Source: Thalassotalea piscium (lineage in GTDB: Bacteria > Pseudomonadota > Gammaproteobacteria > Enterobacterales > Alteromonadaceae). From it: a DNA stretch of 64,000 bases. The number at the start of each line of letters is the position of its first letter. Positions within the stretch are counted from its first letter, which is position 1. Where the stretch lies: positions 1,860,001-1,924,000 of the forward strand of contig NZ_AP027362.1 of the NCBI RefSeq assembly GCF_030295935.1. Reading direction: 5' to 3'. Both the position numbers and the translations under genes were made by a program. The notes under the pieces are model-generated. The model saw only the letters and a list, made by a program, of their open reading frames with translations. It was not told the origin of the DNA and searched no databases. Of the stretch, positions 38,464-47,978 are shown piece after piece.

Positions 38464-41261
38464 TTTTTTCTAAATTATTCAAAGAAAAATGGCAGAGCAA
38501 AAATGCTAAAGTAAGGCTCCAAGCTTTAACCGAACTTAATGTATCGGAGCCTTCAGACAAACATATTTTGGTTGGATTAATTGAATCAGATCCAAGTAAA
38601 GATGTTCGTCTAAGTGCGTTGGCAAAAGTTAATCAGTTTTCAACATGGTTAGATGCTAGCAATAATAATGATAACCAGAATGTTAAGGCACTTGCTCAGC
38701 AAAAAGTAGAAGACATTGTGCTTGGTCTCGATGCCATAACACTTGATAACAAAGAAAAATTTGCATTTTTAGAACAACAACCTAACCAACAGTTACTTGA
38801 AAAATGGCTTTTCCAAGAGACTAATTCTAATTTGCAAATTACGCTTTATGAATTGCTTAATAAACCGCAACTCGCGGTAAAGCTATTTAATAAAAGTGAT
38901 AATAGTAAATTACAAACCTATATTGTAGAACACGTTGATGATATTGCTTTATTAGAAAAATTAGCTAAGAAAACAGAGCTTAATGAAGTTACCTCTGCTA
39001 TAAACGATAAAATAGCGGCATTAGTTGAAGCTAAAGAAAAGCCGATTAAATTAGCTAAGCAAGCGCAACTGATATTAGCTAAATATTTAGCGCTTAAAGA
39101 TATTCCTATCTATCAGGATATGATAGTTAAAAAAGATGGAATAATTGGTCAATGGAATGAATTAAAAGCAGATTTTAGTCTTCTCTCTGAAGAGGAGGTC
39201 ACTAGCTTTAATCTTAAGTGGCAGACTATTGAAGCACAATTATCAAAAATCTTTGCAATTAAAGCCGAAGATTACAAGCAACAACAAATTGAATTAAAGT
39301 TAGCTCAGGAAAAGTTAGCACAATCAAAAGCTTTTCATGACAATGTTACCCAACTGAACCAAAAAATCACCACTGCAATATACGAAAATACTGAAATTGA
39401 TAAGGCACAAGTTGAGCAGTTAATTGATCAACAACTTAATGCATTATCAACATCGATCTTAGATGACTCTGCAAAAGCACGGTTGAGCGCATTATTTAAA
39501 CAAGAACAAACTAAGCTCCTACAATTAGATTTAATTGCGGAGTCAATTACTAGTGCTACACATTTAATTTCTCAGTTATCGCAAGTGGCTATACCTCAAT
39601 CAGTTGAACAATATACTGACAAACTTAATTTCTACAAAAACTGGCAAAAACAATGGCGTAAAGTTAATAAAGACTCTTGTTATTTATTACCTAAGAGTAT
39701 TACAGACTCGTACCAGGAATTAACAACACAGTGGAATGAAGCTAACTCTCCGTTTGAACGAGCGCTTTTACTTCAATTTAAACATGTAAAAAATAAATTT
39801 GCTGATGTAAAACGGTTAATCAACAGTGGTAAATTTAATGCGTCGTTTGGTGTATTCAAAAAAGCTGAAAAGTCATATTTACAATTAACTGAGCAACAAC
39901 AGCAGCACTTAGCGAAAGACTACTTAGCTTGCCAAGATAAAATTAATGATCTGAGCGACTGGGAAAGCTATGTAGCTACACCAAAGAAACTAGCACTGTT
40001 GAAAGAAGCACAAGCAATAGCTGAAACACCTTTAGCTAGCCCTTTGGAGCAAGCTGATAAAGTTAAAAGTTTTCGTAAATTATGGAATTCTTTTGGTCAT
40101 GCACAAGCTGATCTTAATGATGAGCTTAATACTGCGTTTAATCTTGCATGTGAACAAGCATTTGCACCTTGTCGTTTGTTTTATAGCGAGCAAGAGAAGC
40201 TGAGAGAGCAACACCGATCAGATCGCGAACAACTCATTACTCAAAGCAAAGCTTTAGCAATGAGAGTGACAGAACAAGGCGATATTAATTGGAAACAATT
40301 GGACAGTGACTTAAATAAGTTATTACAAAAATGGCGCAATGCAGGAGAAGTTGATAAACAACAATATCATCGCTTAAATAAAGAGTTTACGCTTGCAATT
40401 AAACCAGTTAAACATTCGATAAACGAGTTTCATCAAACTAATGCACAAAAGAAGCGAGCATTGATTGGTGAAGCAGAATCTTTATTAAAGCTAGATGATA
40501 AAGAGCAAGCATCTCATGCTATTAAACAATTACAGAAACAATGGCGAGATATTGGCTACAGTGGACCGAAAGAAGAAAATAAACTGTGGAAAGCATTCAG
40601 AGTGTTTAATGATCAAATATTTGCTATGCGTAGTCAGCAGCAGGAAATTACAATTGAAAGTAATAAACTAAAACTGAATGAATTATCAATACAGCTTACT
40701 CATTTAGACGCTCAGGCTGAAGGTCAAAACTCTTTAGTGCAAATAAAGTCGTTTATTGAAGAGATTGATCTATTAAAAGAACAGCTAACAGTATTAAAGC
40801 CACAAAGTAATGATATGTTAGCTCAGGTAGCTGCTATTACTACTAAATTAAATAATCAAAAAAGTGCGCTAGTTAAACATAAAAAAGAAGCTACCTGGCA
40901 TACACTATTTGCAATTATTAATAATGCAATAGAAAATGAAGTAGATTATGACGCTGATGATCAGTTTATTAAGCTAGACACAAAATGGAAAAAACAACTT
41001 AAAGCGATACCAAAAACCGAAGCAGATTCAGATCGCCGCAAAGAAATGACTGTTGCGCTAGAGCTAATTGCAGGGGTTAAACCCCCGGAATCTGATCACG
41101 CACTAACGATGAAAGTACAAGTAGAATTAATGCAGCAACAACTTACTAATAAACAAGTTGTTTCATTAGAAGGTATATTCAGCGAGTGGTTAATGCTAGG
41201 AAAACTAACTCATGAAGACTTGCCACTAATTTCACGAATTCGACCTTTGTTTTTGATATAA
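38460..41261 (+). CDS. Very large DUF349-repeat protein
   Basis: 933-aa soluble, mostly helical protein rich in Gln, Lys and Leu. An N-terminal HEAT-like stretch (~15-60, VRLQALTELNVSEPSDKHILVGLIESD in part) is followed by long coiled-coil segments. Several DUF349-type units appear, each marked by a Trp-Arg pattern: KQWRKVN (~400), LWNSFG (~545), QKWRNAG (~620) and KQWRDIGYSG (~695). No catalytic motif is seen. DUF349 proteins have no established general role; an interaction with RNA, ribosomes or the chromosome is speculation. It overlaps yeaC by 4 bp. Confidence 0.85.
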   Translation: MIFSKLFKEKWQSKNAKVRLQALTELNVSEPSDKHILVGLIESDPSKDVRLSALAKVNQFSTWLDASNNNDNQNVKALAQQKVEDIVLGLDAITLDNKEKFAFLEQQPNQQLLEKWLFQETNSNLQITLYELLNKPQLAVKLFNKSDNSKLQTYIVEHVDDIALLEKLAKKTELNEVTSAINDKIAALVEAKEKPIKLAKQAQLILAKYLALKDIPIYQDMIVKKDGIIGQWNELKADFSLLSEEEVTSFNLKWQTIEAQLSKIFAIKAEDYKQQQIELKLAQEKLAQSKAFHDNVTQLNQKITTAIYENTEIDKAQVEQLIDQQLNALSTSILDDSAKARLSALFKQEQTKLLQLDLIAESITSATHLISQLSQVAIPQSVEQYTDKLNFYKNWQKQWRKVNKDSCYLLPKSITDSYQELTTQWNEANSPFERALLLQFKHVKNKFADVKRLINSGKFNASFGVFKKAEKSYLQLTEQQQQHLAKDYLACQDKINDLSDWESYVATPKKLALLKEAQAIAETPLASPLEQADKVKSFRKLWNSFGHAQADLNDELNTAFNLACEQAFAPCRLFYSEQEKLREQHRSDREQLITQSKALAMRVTEQGDINWKQLDSDLNKLLQKWRNAGEVDKQQYHRLNKEFTLAIKPVKHSINEFHQTNAQKKRALIGEAESLLKLDDKEQASHAIKQLQKQWRDIGYSGPKEENKLWKAFRVFNDQIFAMRSQQQEITIESNKLKLNELSIQLTHLDAQAEGQNSLVQIKSFIEEIDLLKEQLTVLKPQSNDMLAQVAAITTKLNNQKSALVKHKKEATWHTLFAIINNAIENEVDYDADDQFIKLDTKWKKQLKAIPKTEADSDRRKEMTVALELIAGVKPPESDHALTMKVQVELMQQQLTNKQVVSLEGIFSEWLMLGKLTHEDLPLISRIRPLFLI

Positions 41262-41269
41262 GGTTAATA

Positions 41270-41302
41270 AATGGCTTTTAGCTTTTAGTTAAAAGCCATT
41301 TG
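41270..41302. terminator. Hairpin between DUF349 gene and ansA
   Basis: AATGGCTTTTA and TAAAAGCCATT pair around a 10-base loop, between convergent genes. Confidence 0.7.
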
Positions 41303-41314
41303 TTGTTACCTCGT

Positions 41315-42322
41315 TTAATCGGTAATTTCGCCGCGCAAATTAGTACCCATTTGTAGTTTTATTTGTGCGATTGATAAGTCGCTACTGAGTAAAAAGTGTA
41401 ACTTTGTTAAAGCCGCTTCTAACGTCATATCTCCACCACTTATTACACCACACTGGCTTAATGCCGAACCTGTAGCATAGCCACCCATATTAACGGTACC
41501 TCTAATACATTGGCTACAATTAACAATAATAATACCATTGTCAATTGCCGCTTTTAAGCAAGACAATAACGCCTTACTTTGAGGCGCGTTGCCAACACCA
41601 TAACTTTTTATAATTAACGCTTTAACTGGTTGTTTAATAATATTTTCAATTAATTCAGCACTTATACCAGGGTAAAGATGAACAACACCAACAGGTTGTG
41701 GTGTCATTTGATGTAAGCGGGGACGCTTACTTATTCCATCACTTAATTTACCGGCAATTACGCGAATATTTATACCTGCCTCTAGTAACGCAGGCATATT
41801 TGGTGAATCAAAAGCATCAAAGCCATCAGCATAAGCCTTAATGCTTCGGTTGCCTCTAAATAATTTATTGTTAAAAAACAAGCCAACTTCGTTAATAGGG
41901 TAGTTAGCTGCTATATATAAAGCATTTAATAAATTCTCCTGCCCATCGGAGCGTAATTGGCTAAACGGGATCTGCGACCCTGTTACAATTATCGGCTTTG
42001 ATAGGTTTTCAAACATAAATGACAGAGCAGAGCTAGTATAGGCCATGGTATCTGTGCCATGTAAAACTACAAACCCGTCATAATCATCATAATGTTTGTC
42101 AATATCATTAGCGATTAACTGCCAGTCATTAGGTGTCATATCAGAAGAATCAATTAATGGTGAATACTCATTAATTGTAAATTCTGGCATTTCTGAGCGA
42201 TGAAAGTCGGGTACTTTCATAATTGATTCAGTTAAATGGCCCTTTATTGGAACGAACCCCTCTTTACTGGCCTTCATTCCAATGGTTCCGCCGGTATATG
42301 CTATATATATTCTTTTTTTCAT
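41315..42322 (-). CDS. ansA: Type I (cytoplasmic) L-asparaginase
   Basis: Hydrolyses asparagine to aspartate and ammonia. From ATG 42322 the protein has 335 aa and begins MKKRIYIAYTGGTIGM, as in E. coli AnsA (338 aa). The first catalytic threonine is in TGGTIG (~10-15) and the second in LHGTDTMAYT (~87-96). No signal peptide is present, unlike the type II enzyme. A GTG six codons earlier would overlap sppA; the gene starts 8 bp after sppA ends, so the two are co-transcribed. Confidence 0.95.
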   Translation of the reverse strand: MKKRIYIAYTGGTIGMKASKEGFVPIKGHLTESIMKVPDFHRSEMPEFTINEYSPLIDSSDMTPNDWQLIANDIDKHYDDYDGFVVLHGTDTMAYTSSALSFMFENLSKPIIVTGSQIPFSQLRSDGQENLLNALYIAANYPINEVGLFFNNKLFRGNRSIKAYADGFDAFDSPNMPALLEAGINIRVIAGKLSDGISKRPRLHQMTPQPVGVVHLYPGISAELIENIIKQPVKALIIKSYGVGNAPQSKALLSCLKAAIDNGIIIVNCSQCIRGTVNMGGYATGSALSQCGVISGGDMTLEAALTKLHFLLSSDLSIAQIKLQMGTNLRGEITD

Positions 42323-42329
42323 TATATTC

Positions 42330-44207
42330 TTATATCTCACAGGTCAAACAAAGTGAGTATATTCCTTGTGGATCATTCAATTGCTCAACAGCGCTAAATT
42401 CAGCAGCAAGCTTGTTAAGTAACTTTTTAATAGGTCCCGTTGAGTAGGGCGAAGTGCCTGTTTCTTCGGGCAAATAGACTAGTGCTTGTCCAACAAGACT
42501 TTCTAAAAATTGGTCTCTTGGCGATAATTCTTTTTCTACAATTAGCGTATCGAAACTATCTAATTTAGCGAGTTCAGCAGCAATGTTAATGGCGTCATTC
42601 ATATCGCCAAGATCATCAATTAACCCTAACTCTTTTGCCTTTGAACCTGTCCATACTCTGCCTTGGGCAATAGTATCTACTTCTTCTAATGTTAGGTTAC
42701 GATTATTGGCAACTAATGTAATAAAGTCTTTATAGCCACGCTCAATACCCATTTGAAATATTTCATGCATTTGTGGGGTAATTTCTCGCGTTAAACCAAC
42801 ACCGGCAAACTCTGTAGTAGCTACACCATCAGTGTGAATACCTAATTTACTGAGTGTATTTTCAAAGGTCATAAAAAAACCAAAGATGCCAATAGAGCCT
42901 GTTATAGTAGTTGGGGCTGCAATTATTTTATCAGCAGGAGCTGAGATCCAATACCCACCAGAAGCAGCGTAAGTCCCCATAGAAGCCACCACAGGCTTAC
43001 CACTTTTTTTCAGTAATTCAATTTCTTGCCTAATTATATCAGAGGCATACGCGCTACCACCAGGGCTATCAACTCTTAAAACAACCGCTTTTACTTGTTT
43101 GTTTTCACGCGCCTTTTTAAGTAATGCCGCTGTGCTGTCGCCACCAATTGTACCTGGTTTTTGTTTACCATCTAAAATGGTCCCTTTAGCAACAACTATT
43201 GCCACTTTGGCTGTTGTAGGATTAACAATTGGGAAAATAGGTTTTATTGTTTTTAAGTAGTCTTCGAAACCAATATGTTGATATTTTTCGGTACCGACTA
43301 ACGCGGTTAAATCTGACAACTCTTGTTCGCGAGTTTTTAGGTGATCAACCCATTGGTTATTCAAGGCGTAATCAGCAATTTTACCGTCTACAGCACGTAA
43401 TTTAGTAATAATATCTGACAGGCTTTCATCGAAATTATTAACTGAAAAACCGCGCTGTTTTGCTACATTGTTTTTGTAATGAACCCATAATTCATCTAAC
43501 CATGCTTTATTAGCTTCTTTTGCGGCGTCTGACATATCATCACGCATATAAGGTTCTACAGCTGATTTATAAGTACCTACTCTAAAAATGTGTTGGCTAA
43601 TCTCTAACTTGTCTAATGCAGACTTAAAGTAAAGTTGATAGCGACCATAGCCGTCTAGTAATAAGTAACCATTGGGGTTCAACCAAACTTCATCAGCAAA
43701 ACTTGCTAAATAATATTGGTTTTGATCGTATTGATCGCCAGTAGCAATTATTTTCTTGCCTGATGCTTTAAAATCAATAAGTTGCTTAGCTATCACATCT
43801 AGCTTCGTTAATCCTGAACCAGTCATTCGTTCTAGCTTTAAAACTAATACTTTAACCCGATCATCATTTTTAGCATGTTTGATCACATCAACAATATCAT
43901 TGAGTAATACTTCTTGGTTTTGTGGCGTTTGATTAAATGCTTCATTAACAAAGCTATCAAGCGGGTCAACTAATTGCTTTTGTTCAACTACATCGCCTCT
44001 TATATTTAATACAAGTGCAGTTTCGTTTGGTACGATAATTTTGTCGTTGTCTGAAGTTAAAGCCAAAATAAAAACGAGTAATATGGTAAAAAAAACTAAG
44101 TTTACTATCGTTTTACGTAACGTATTTAATAGGCTAAAAATTGATGAGAATAACCTACCTATACGGCTAGGTTTTTTACTTGTATTTGTACTCGTTTGTT
44201 CATTCAT
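42330..44207 (-). CDS. sppA: Signal peptide peptidase SppA, 67K type
   Basis: Inner-membrane serine protease that degrades cleaved signal peptides. From ATG 44207 it has 625 aa, close to E. coli SppA (618). One N-terminal membrane segment is at ~28-48. The catalytic dyad corresponds to Lys214 in VGTYKSAVEPY (N-terminal half) and Ser416 in YAASGGYWIS (C-terminal half), matching E. coli K209 and S409. The frame extends 43 codons upstream with unlikely basic and cysteine-rich sequence, which is rejected. ansA follows. Confidence 0.93.
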   Translation of the reverse strand: MNEQTSTNTSKKPSRIGRLFSSIFSLLNTLRKTIVNLVFFTILLVFILALTSDNDKIIVPNETALVLNIRGDVVEQKQLVDPLDSFVNEAFNQTPQNQEVLLNDIVDVIKHAKNDDRVKVLVLKLERMTGSGLTKLDVIAKQLIDFKASGKKIIATGDQYDQNQYYLASFADEVWLNPNGYLLLDGYGRYQLYFKSALDKLEISQHIFRVGTYKSAVEPYMRDDMSDAAKEANKAWLDELWVHYKNNVAKQRGFSVNNFDESLSDIITKLRAVDGKIADYALNNQWVDHLKTREQELSDLTALVGTEKYQHIGFEDYLKTIKPIFPIVNPTTAKVAIVVAKGTILDGKQKPGTIGGDSTAALLKKARENKQVKAVVLRVDSPGGSAYASDIIRQEIELLKKSGKPVVASMGTYAASGGYWISAPADKIIAAPTTITGSIGIFGFFMTFENTLSKLGIHTDGVATTEFAGVGLTREITPQMHEIFQMGIERGYKDFITLVANNRNLTLEEVDTIAQGRVWTGSKAKELGLIDDLGDMNDAINIAAELAKLDSFDTLIVEKELSPRDQFLESLVGQALVYLPEETGTSPYSTGPIKKLLNKLAAEFSAVEQLNDPQGIYSLCLTCEI

Positions 44208-44436
44208 ATTTACGTGCTTTTCTTTGTAAGTCGATTTATTAGCTATGCTACTGAAAATTTGTCGTGCTGAGTAGTTTCTTTTGTAAATAAATCTTAAACA
44301 TGTATTTACTCGGCAGGTATTTCGATCACAATGCATAATTTAACGCAGAACCAAGGTGACTACTAATTTGCTTTATATTCTATATAATTAGCAATATAAA
44401 CTTAGGTCGCTTATACATATTTTAAAGGAAATTATT

Positions 44437-44988
44437 TTGAACGATAGTTTATCATTGCTATTAACTCGCCAGTCTACGGCAAAACTCTGTCCGCCAGCAC
44501 CAATTAGTAACGAAATAGACAAGATTATTGCCGCAGGTATGAGAGCACCTGATCATGGGTGTTTAACGCCATGGCATTTTACGGTTGTACAAAACGAAGG
44601 GTTAGATACATTAAGTGATATTTTTGTAAAGGCTATCTCAACAACAGAGACAGACCAAGCAAAATTGGATAAGGCCGCTAAAATGCCGTTTAGAGCGCCG
44701 CTAATAATAGTTGTTAGCACTGATTATAAGTCTCACGACAAAGTGCCTGAAAAAGAGCAGTTTTTAGCTGCTGGTTGTGCATGTCATGCAATGCAAATGG
44801 CTTGTGTTGCATTAGGATATGGTGCTATTTGGCGTTCAGGTGCTATAAGTTACAATGAAGACGTTAAGACAGCACTTAATGTGTCACCAGAAAACGATAT
44901 TGTTGGGTTTCTCTATATAGGCAGTATGCCAAAAGATTATTTAGTAAAAGGTACAAAATCGACCGAAGGCATAGTGAGCTATCTATAG
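44437..44988 (+). CDS. ydjA: YdjA-type nitroreductase-family protein
   Basis: 183-aa FMN-binding nitroreductase-fold protein resembling E. coli YdjA: LLTRQSTAKL with the FMN-binding Arg, GMRAPDHG, PFRAPLIIVV, GCACHAMQMACVALGYGAIWRSGA and IVGFLYIGSMP. Its physiological substrate is uncertain; E. coli YdjA is a minimal NADPH-dependent nitroreductase. The TTG start has AAAGGA eight bases upstream. The proximity of ydjA, sppA and ansA is conserved with E. coli. Confidence 0.92.
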   Translation: MNDSLSLLLTRQSTAKLCPPAPISNEIDKIIAAGMRAPDHGCLTPWHFTVVQNEGLDTLSDIFVKAISTTETDQAKLDKAAKMPFRAPLIIVVSTDYKSHDKVPEKEQFLAAGCACHAMQMACVALGYGAIWRSGAISYNEDVKTALNVSPENDIVGFLYIGSMPKDYLVKGTKSTEGIVSYL

Positions 44989-45016
44989 TAATCATATTAC
45001 AGTTAAGATTACACAT

Positions 45017-45056
45017 AAAAAAGCCCGCTCATAATCAATTTTTTAGCGGGCTTTTA
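45017..45056. terminator. Bidirectional terminator between ydjA and asnS
   Basis: AAAAGCCCGCT and AGCGGGCTTTT with an 18-base loop, between convergent genes. Confidence 0.88.
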
Positions 45057-45070
45057 AACGATATCGCGAT

Positions 45071-46471
45071 TTAGAACGATGCGTTATTTGGTGTTCTAGG
45101 GAATGGGATCACATCTCTAACATTTGATACGCCCGTTGCGTATGCAACTAAACGTTCAAAGCCTAAACCAAAACCTGAATGAGGCACAGTACCGTACTTA
45201 CGCAGGTCTCTGTACCAACTGTAATCATCTTTGTCTAAATTCATTTCAGCTAAACGTTGATCTAATACATCTAATCGTTCTTCACGTTGACTACCACCAA
45301 TAATTTCACCAATGCCTGGTGCTAAAATATCCATTGCAGCAACTGTTTTACCGTCATCATTTAAACGCATGTAAAATGATTTAATATCTTTCGGATAATT
45401 TTTTAACACAACAGGGCCATTAAAGTGTTCTTCAGCTAGAAAACGCTCGTGCTCTGAGTTTAAATCTACACCCCAAGATACTGGGTTTTCGAATGTTTTA
45501 CCGCAGTTTTCTAAAATAGTAATAGCATCTGTGTAGTCAAGTCTAACAAAATCAGAATTAACAACCGAATTTAAACGATCAATAACTGTTTTATCTACAC
45601 GTTGTTGGAAAAAAGCGAGGTCGTCAGCACGTTCTTCCAGTACCGCTTTAAATACATATTTAAGCATTTCTTCAGCAAGATCTGCGGCATCAGAAAGATC
45701 AGCAAAGGCGATTTCAGGCTCTACCATCCAAAACTCGGCTAAATGACGGCTTGTATTTGAATTCTCAGCTCTAAAAGTAGGCCCGAAAGTGTACACCTTT
45801 GATAAAGCACAGCAGTAAGTTTCAACGTTAAGCTGTCCAGATACGGTTAAAAATGTTTCTTTACCAAAGAAGTCTTGGTTAAAGTCAACTTCACCTTTAT
45901 CGGTACGAGGTAAGTTTTCTAAATCAAGTGTACTAACACGGAACATTTCACCAGCACCTTCACAATCGCTGCCAGTGATAAGGGGTGTGCTGATCCACAA
46001 ATAGCCCTTTTCGTGAAGAAAACGATGTATCGCTTGTGCAAGAGAGTTACGAACGCGAGTAACAGCACCACCTAAATTGGTACGAGCACGTAAATGGGCA
46101 TGTTCACGCAAAAACTCAATACTATGGCGTTTAGCTGCCATTGGGTAAGTATCAGGATCTTCAACAAAGCCAAGAACCTCTACTTTAGTTGCTTGGATCT
46201 CAAATGCTTGACCTTGCCCCGGAGACTCTACTAATGTGCCAGTAACAACAACAGCCGCACCCGTTGTGACTTTGAGTATATCTGATTGATAATTGTCTAA
46301 TTCACTTGGCACTATAGCCTGTATAGCATCAAAGCATGAGCCATCATGAATGGCTAAAAATGAAATACCTGCTTTTGAGTCACGACGAGTTCTTACCCAT
46401 CCGTGAACAGTAATTTCTTGATCAACTGGGTGTTTACCCGTTAATACATCAGTAATTGCTATAACTGACAT
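45071..46471 (-). CDS. asnS: Asparaginyl-tRNA synthetase
   Basis: Class IIb synthetase (466 aa). The N-terminal OB-fold anticodon-binding domain (~15-105, [24 protein letters not shown] in part) precedes the catalytic core: motif 2 [25 protein letters not shown] (pieces at ~220-245) and motif 3 [15 protein letters not shown] (~436-450). The sequence is of the AsnS rather than the AspS type ([13 protein letters not shown]). No neighbouring gene is linked. Confidence 0.97.
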   Translation of the reverse strand: MSVIAITDVLTGKHPVDQEITVHGWVRTRRDSKAGISFLAIHDGSCFDAIQAIVPSELDNYQSDILKVTTGAAVVVTGTLVESPGQGQAFEIQATKVEVLGFVEDPDTYPMAAKRHSIEFLREHAHLRARTNLGGAVTRVRNSLAQAIHRFLHEKGYLWISTPLITGSDCEGAGEMFRVSTLDLENLPRTDKGEVDFNQDFFGKETFLTVSGQLNVETYCCALSKVYTFGPTFRAENSNTSRHLAEFWMVEPEIAFADLSDAADLAEEMLKYVFKAVLEERADDLAFFQQRVDKTVIDRLNSVVNSDFVRLDYTDAITILENCGKTFENPVSWGVDLNSEHERFLAEEHFNGPVVLKNYPKDIKSFYMRLNDDGKTVAAMDILAPGIGEIIGGSQREERLDVLDQRLAEMNLDKDDYSWYRDLRKYGTVPHSGFGLGFERLVAYATGVSNVRDVIPFPRTPNNASF

Positions 46472-46624
46472 TTATCAACCTCTTTATTTGTTAAATGTTC
46501 TTCTATATTTTGGGGATGATATGTTACCTTGCTTATTGTGTTTAACAAGTAAAAATTGACGATAATAGGCCGTAAAAGTTAAAAAACTTGCTATAAATAA
46601 AATTTATTAAAGGTTGCTAGTAAA

Positions 46625-46996
46625 ATGCAAGATAAAGAGCGCCGTAAACAAATGGATATTTGGACCCTGATCCTTAAAGGTTCAGCTATTATTAGTTGGT
46701 TATTATTCACCTTTGCTTTGGTCATGTCTTACTATGCTGCTCCCGATAACCAATATGGTGTACTTCGGTATCATGGCATTGAGGTAAGAAAATTTTGGTT
46801 AACGCCTTTAACAGGGTATCTCTATATTTTATTATGGCTAAGTGCTTTGATAAGTTATGTGAGCATTATATTAAACCGATTTCGTTCTCGTAGAAAAACA
46901 GATCACAAATACTTTAATTCGTTACTACTTTTTATCGTATCTGTTGCGTGGATCGTATATATATTGGTGCAAATTGTTACAAAGGGATCGGGTTAG
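46625..46996 (+). CDS. Hypothetical three-helix membrane protein
   Basis: 123 aa, not recognised. Hydropathy suggests three membrane helices: ~14-37 (LILKGSAIISWLLFTFALVM), ~57-78 (LTPLTGYLYILLWLSALISY) and ~95-116 (LLLFIVSVAWIVYILVQIV), with a basic loop RFRSRRKTDHK between the second and third. The start ATG 46625 follows a weak AAAGG site. It is 51 bp upstream of another membrane protein gene on the same strand, and the two may form an operon. Confidence 0.65.
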   Translation: MQDKERRKQMDIWTLILKGSAIISWLLFTFALVMSYYAAPDNQYGVLRYHGIEVRKFWLTPLTGYLYILLWLSALISYVSIILNRFRSRRKTDHKYFNSLLLFIVSVAWIVYILVQIVTKGSG

Positions 46997-47047
46997 TTAT
47001 TATATTTATCATTGTAGTGAATAGAAAAAGTATAAGGATGAACTTTT

Positions 47048-47926
47048 ATGACATTTAATGAAGCACTTAATATTAAGTCTTTTAAAGTACCAAAAATAAA
47101 ACCAAGTTATATACAAAGCATTGTTGCTATTGTATTGCTACTGATACTGCTACTAATAGTTTTATACCAATATAAAACAACTAAAGCCGAGCAAAATCAA
47201 AGCTTAGCAGTTATTTCAAATCCCAAAATAAATGACATCTACTTTGTAGATTATCGGTTACTCAGTGATAAGTTAAGACCAACAGAAAAATATCGTATCG
47301 CAAAGGTTGTTGATATAACCGGTGATATAGTAACGCTAGTCTATAGCGCACTCTTGTACCAACGCCAAAATGCCGCTATTAACAGCATTTCTTATGGGCA
47401 ACTAAGATATAGCGATTCCTTTGAAACTAAGCGGTATAATTTACCTCTAAGTGAAATTAAAAATATGTATTACAACAACGTAATATATTTAGCAAAACGA
47501 CCAGTTAGAAAAAAGTTATTTGGGAATTTAGTTGGACCAGAAAAGCCTAGGGCTGTTAGTAGTCATTTAATTTATGGGAAAAAAGAAAATATTACTGGTG
47601 AGTCTTATTTAAATGAACGCTTTAGTGAAACTAATTTAGCATCTGCTTTTGAATACTTTCAACAATCCGCAGAGCTAGGTTATGCACAAGGGCAAGTTAA
47701 CCTAGCCGAAATGTATATTAATGGTCGCTATGTAGAAATAGATTTCAAAAAAGCACTCTTTTGGCTTGAACAAGCATCATTACAAAGCTATAAACCTGCA
47801 ATTTTAAAATACGGCATAATTTGCAAACAAGTGAGTACTTGTAATCTAGCTGATTTTTACCATGGGCTAACAAACTTTGGTGTTAATATCAAAGTGAGAA
47901 AATTAGACTTTACCCTTGATAAATAA
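47048..47926 (+). CDS. Membrane-anchored Sel1-repeat protein
   Basis: 292 aa. One N-terminal membrane segment (~24-42, IVAIVLLLILLLIVLYQY) is followed by an extracytoplasmic beta-rich middle region, unrecognised, containing DIYFVDYRLLSDKLRPTEKY. Two Sel1-like repeats follow near ~195-265 (AFEYFQQSAELGYAQGQVNLAEMYINGR and ALFWLEQASLQSYKPAILKYG in pieces). Sel1 repeats usually mediate protein-protein contacts in signalling or envelope assembly. AAGGATG precedes the start. Function unknown. Confidence 0.68.
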   Translation: MTFNEALNIKSFKVPKIKPSYIQSIVAIVLLLILLLIVLYQYKTTKAEQNQSLAVISNPKINDIYFVDYRLLSDKLRPTEKYRIAKVVDITGDIVTLVYSALLYQRQNAAINSISYGQLRYSDSFETKRYNLPLSEIKNMYYNNVIYLAKRPVRKKLFGNLVGPEKPRAVSSHLIYGKKENITGESYLNERFSETNLASAFEYFQQSAELGYAQGQVNLAEMYINGRYVEIDFKKALFWLEQASLQSYKPAILKYGIICKQVSTCNLADFYHGLTNFGVNIKVRKLDFTLDK

Positions 47927-47978
47927 AGGATAAGGATAAAGCTAAGTTCTGCATTAAGTATTAGGTCAAGGTTAATAC

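Noticed and set aside
44208-44336. 43-residue N-terminal extension of SppA
   Set aside because: Basic, cysteine-containing sequence unlike the family; ATG 44207 gives the expected length and one membrane anchor.
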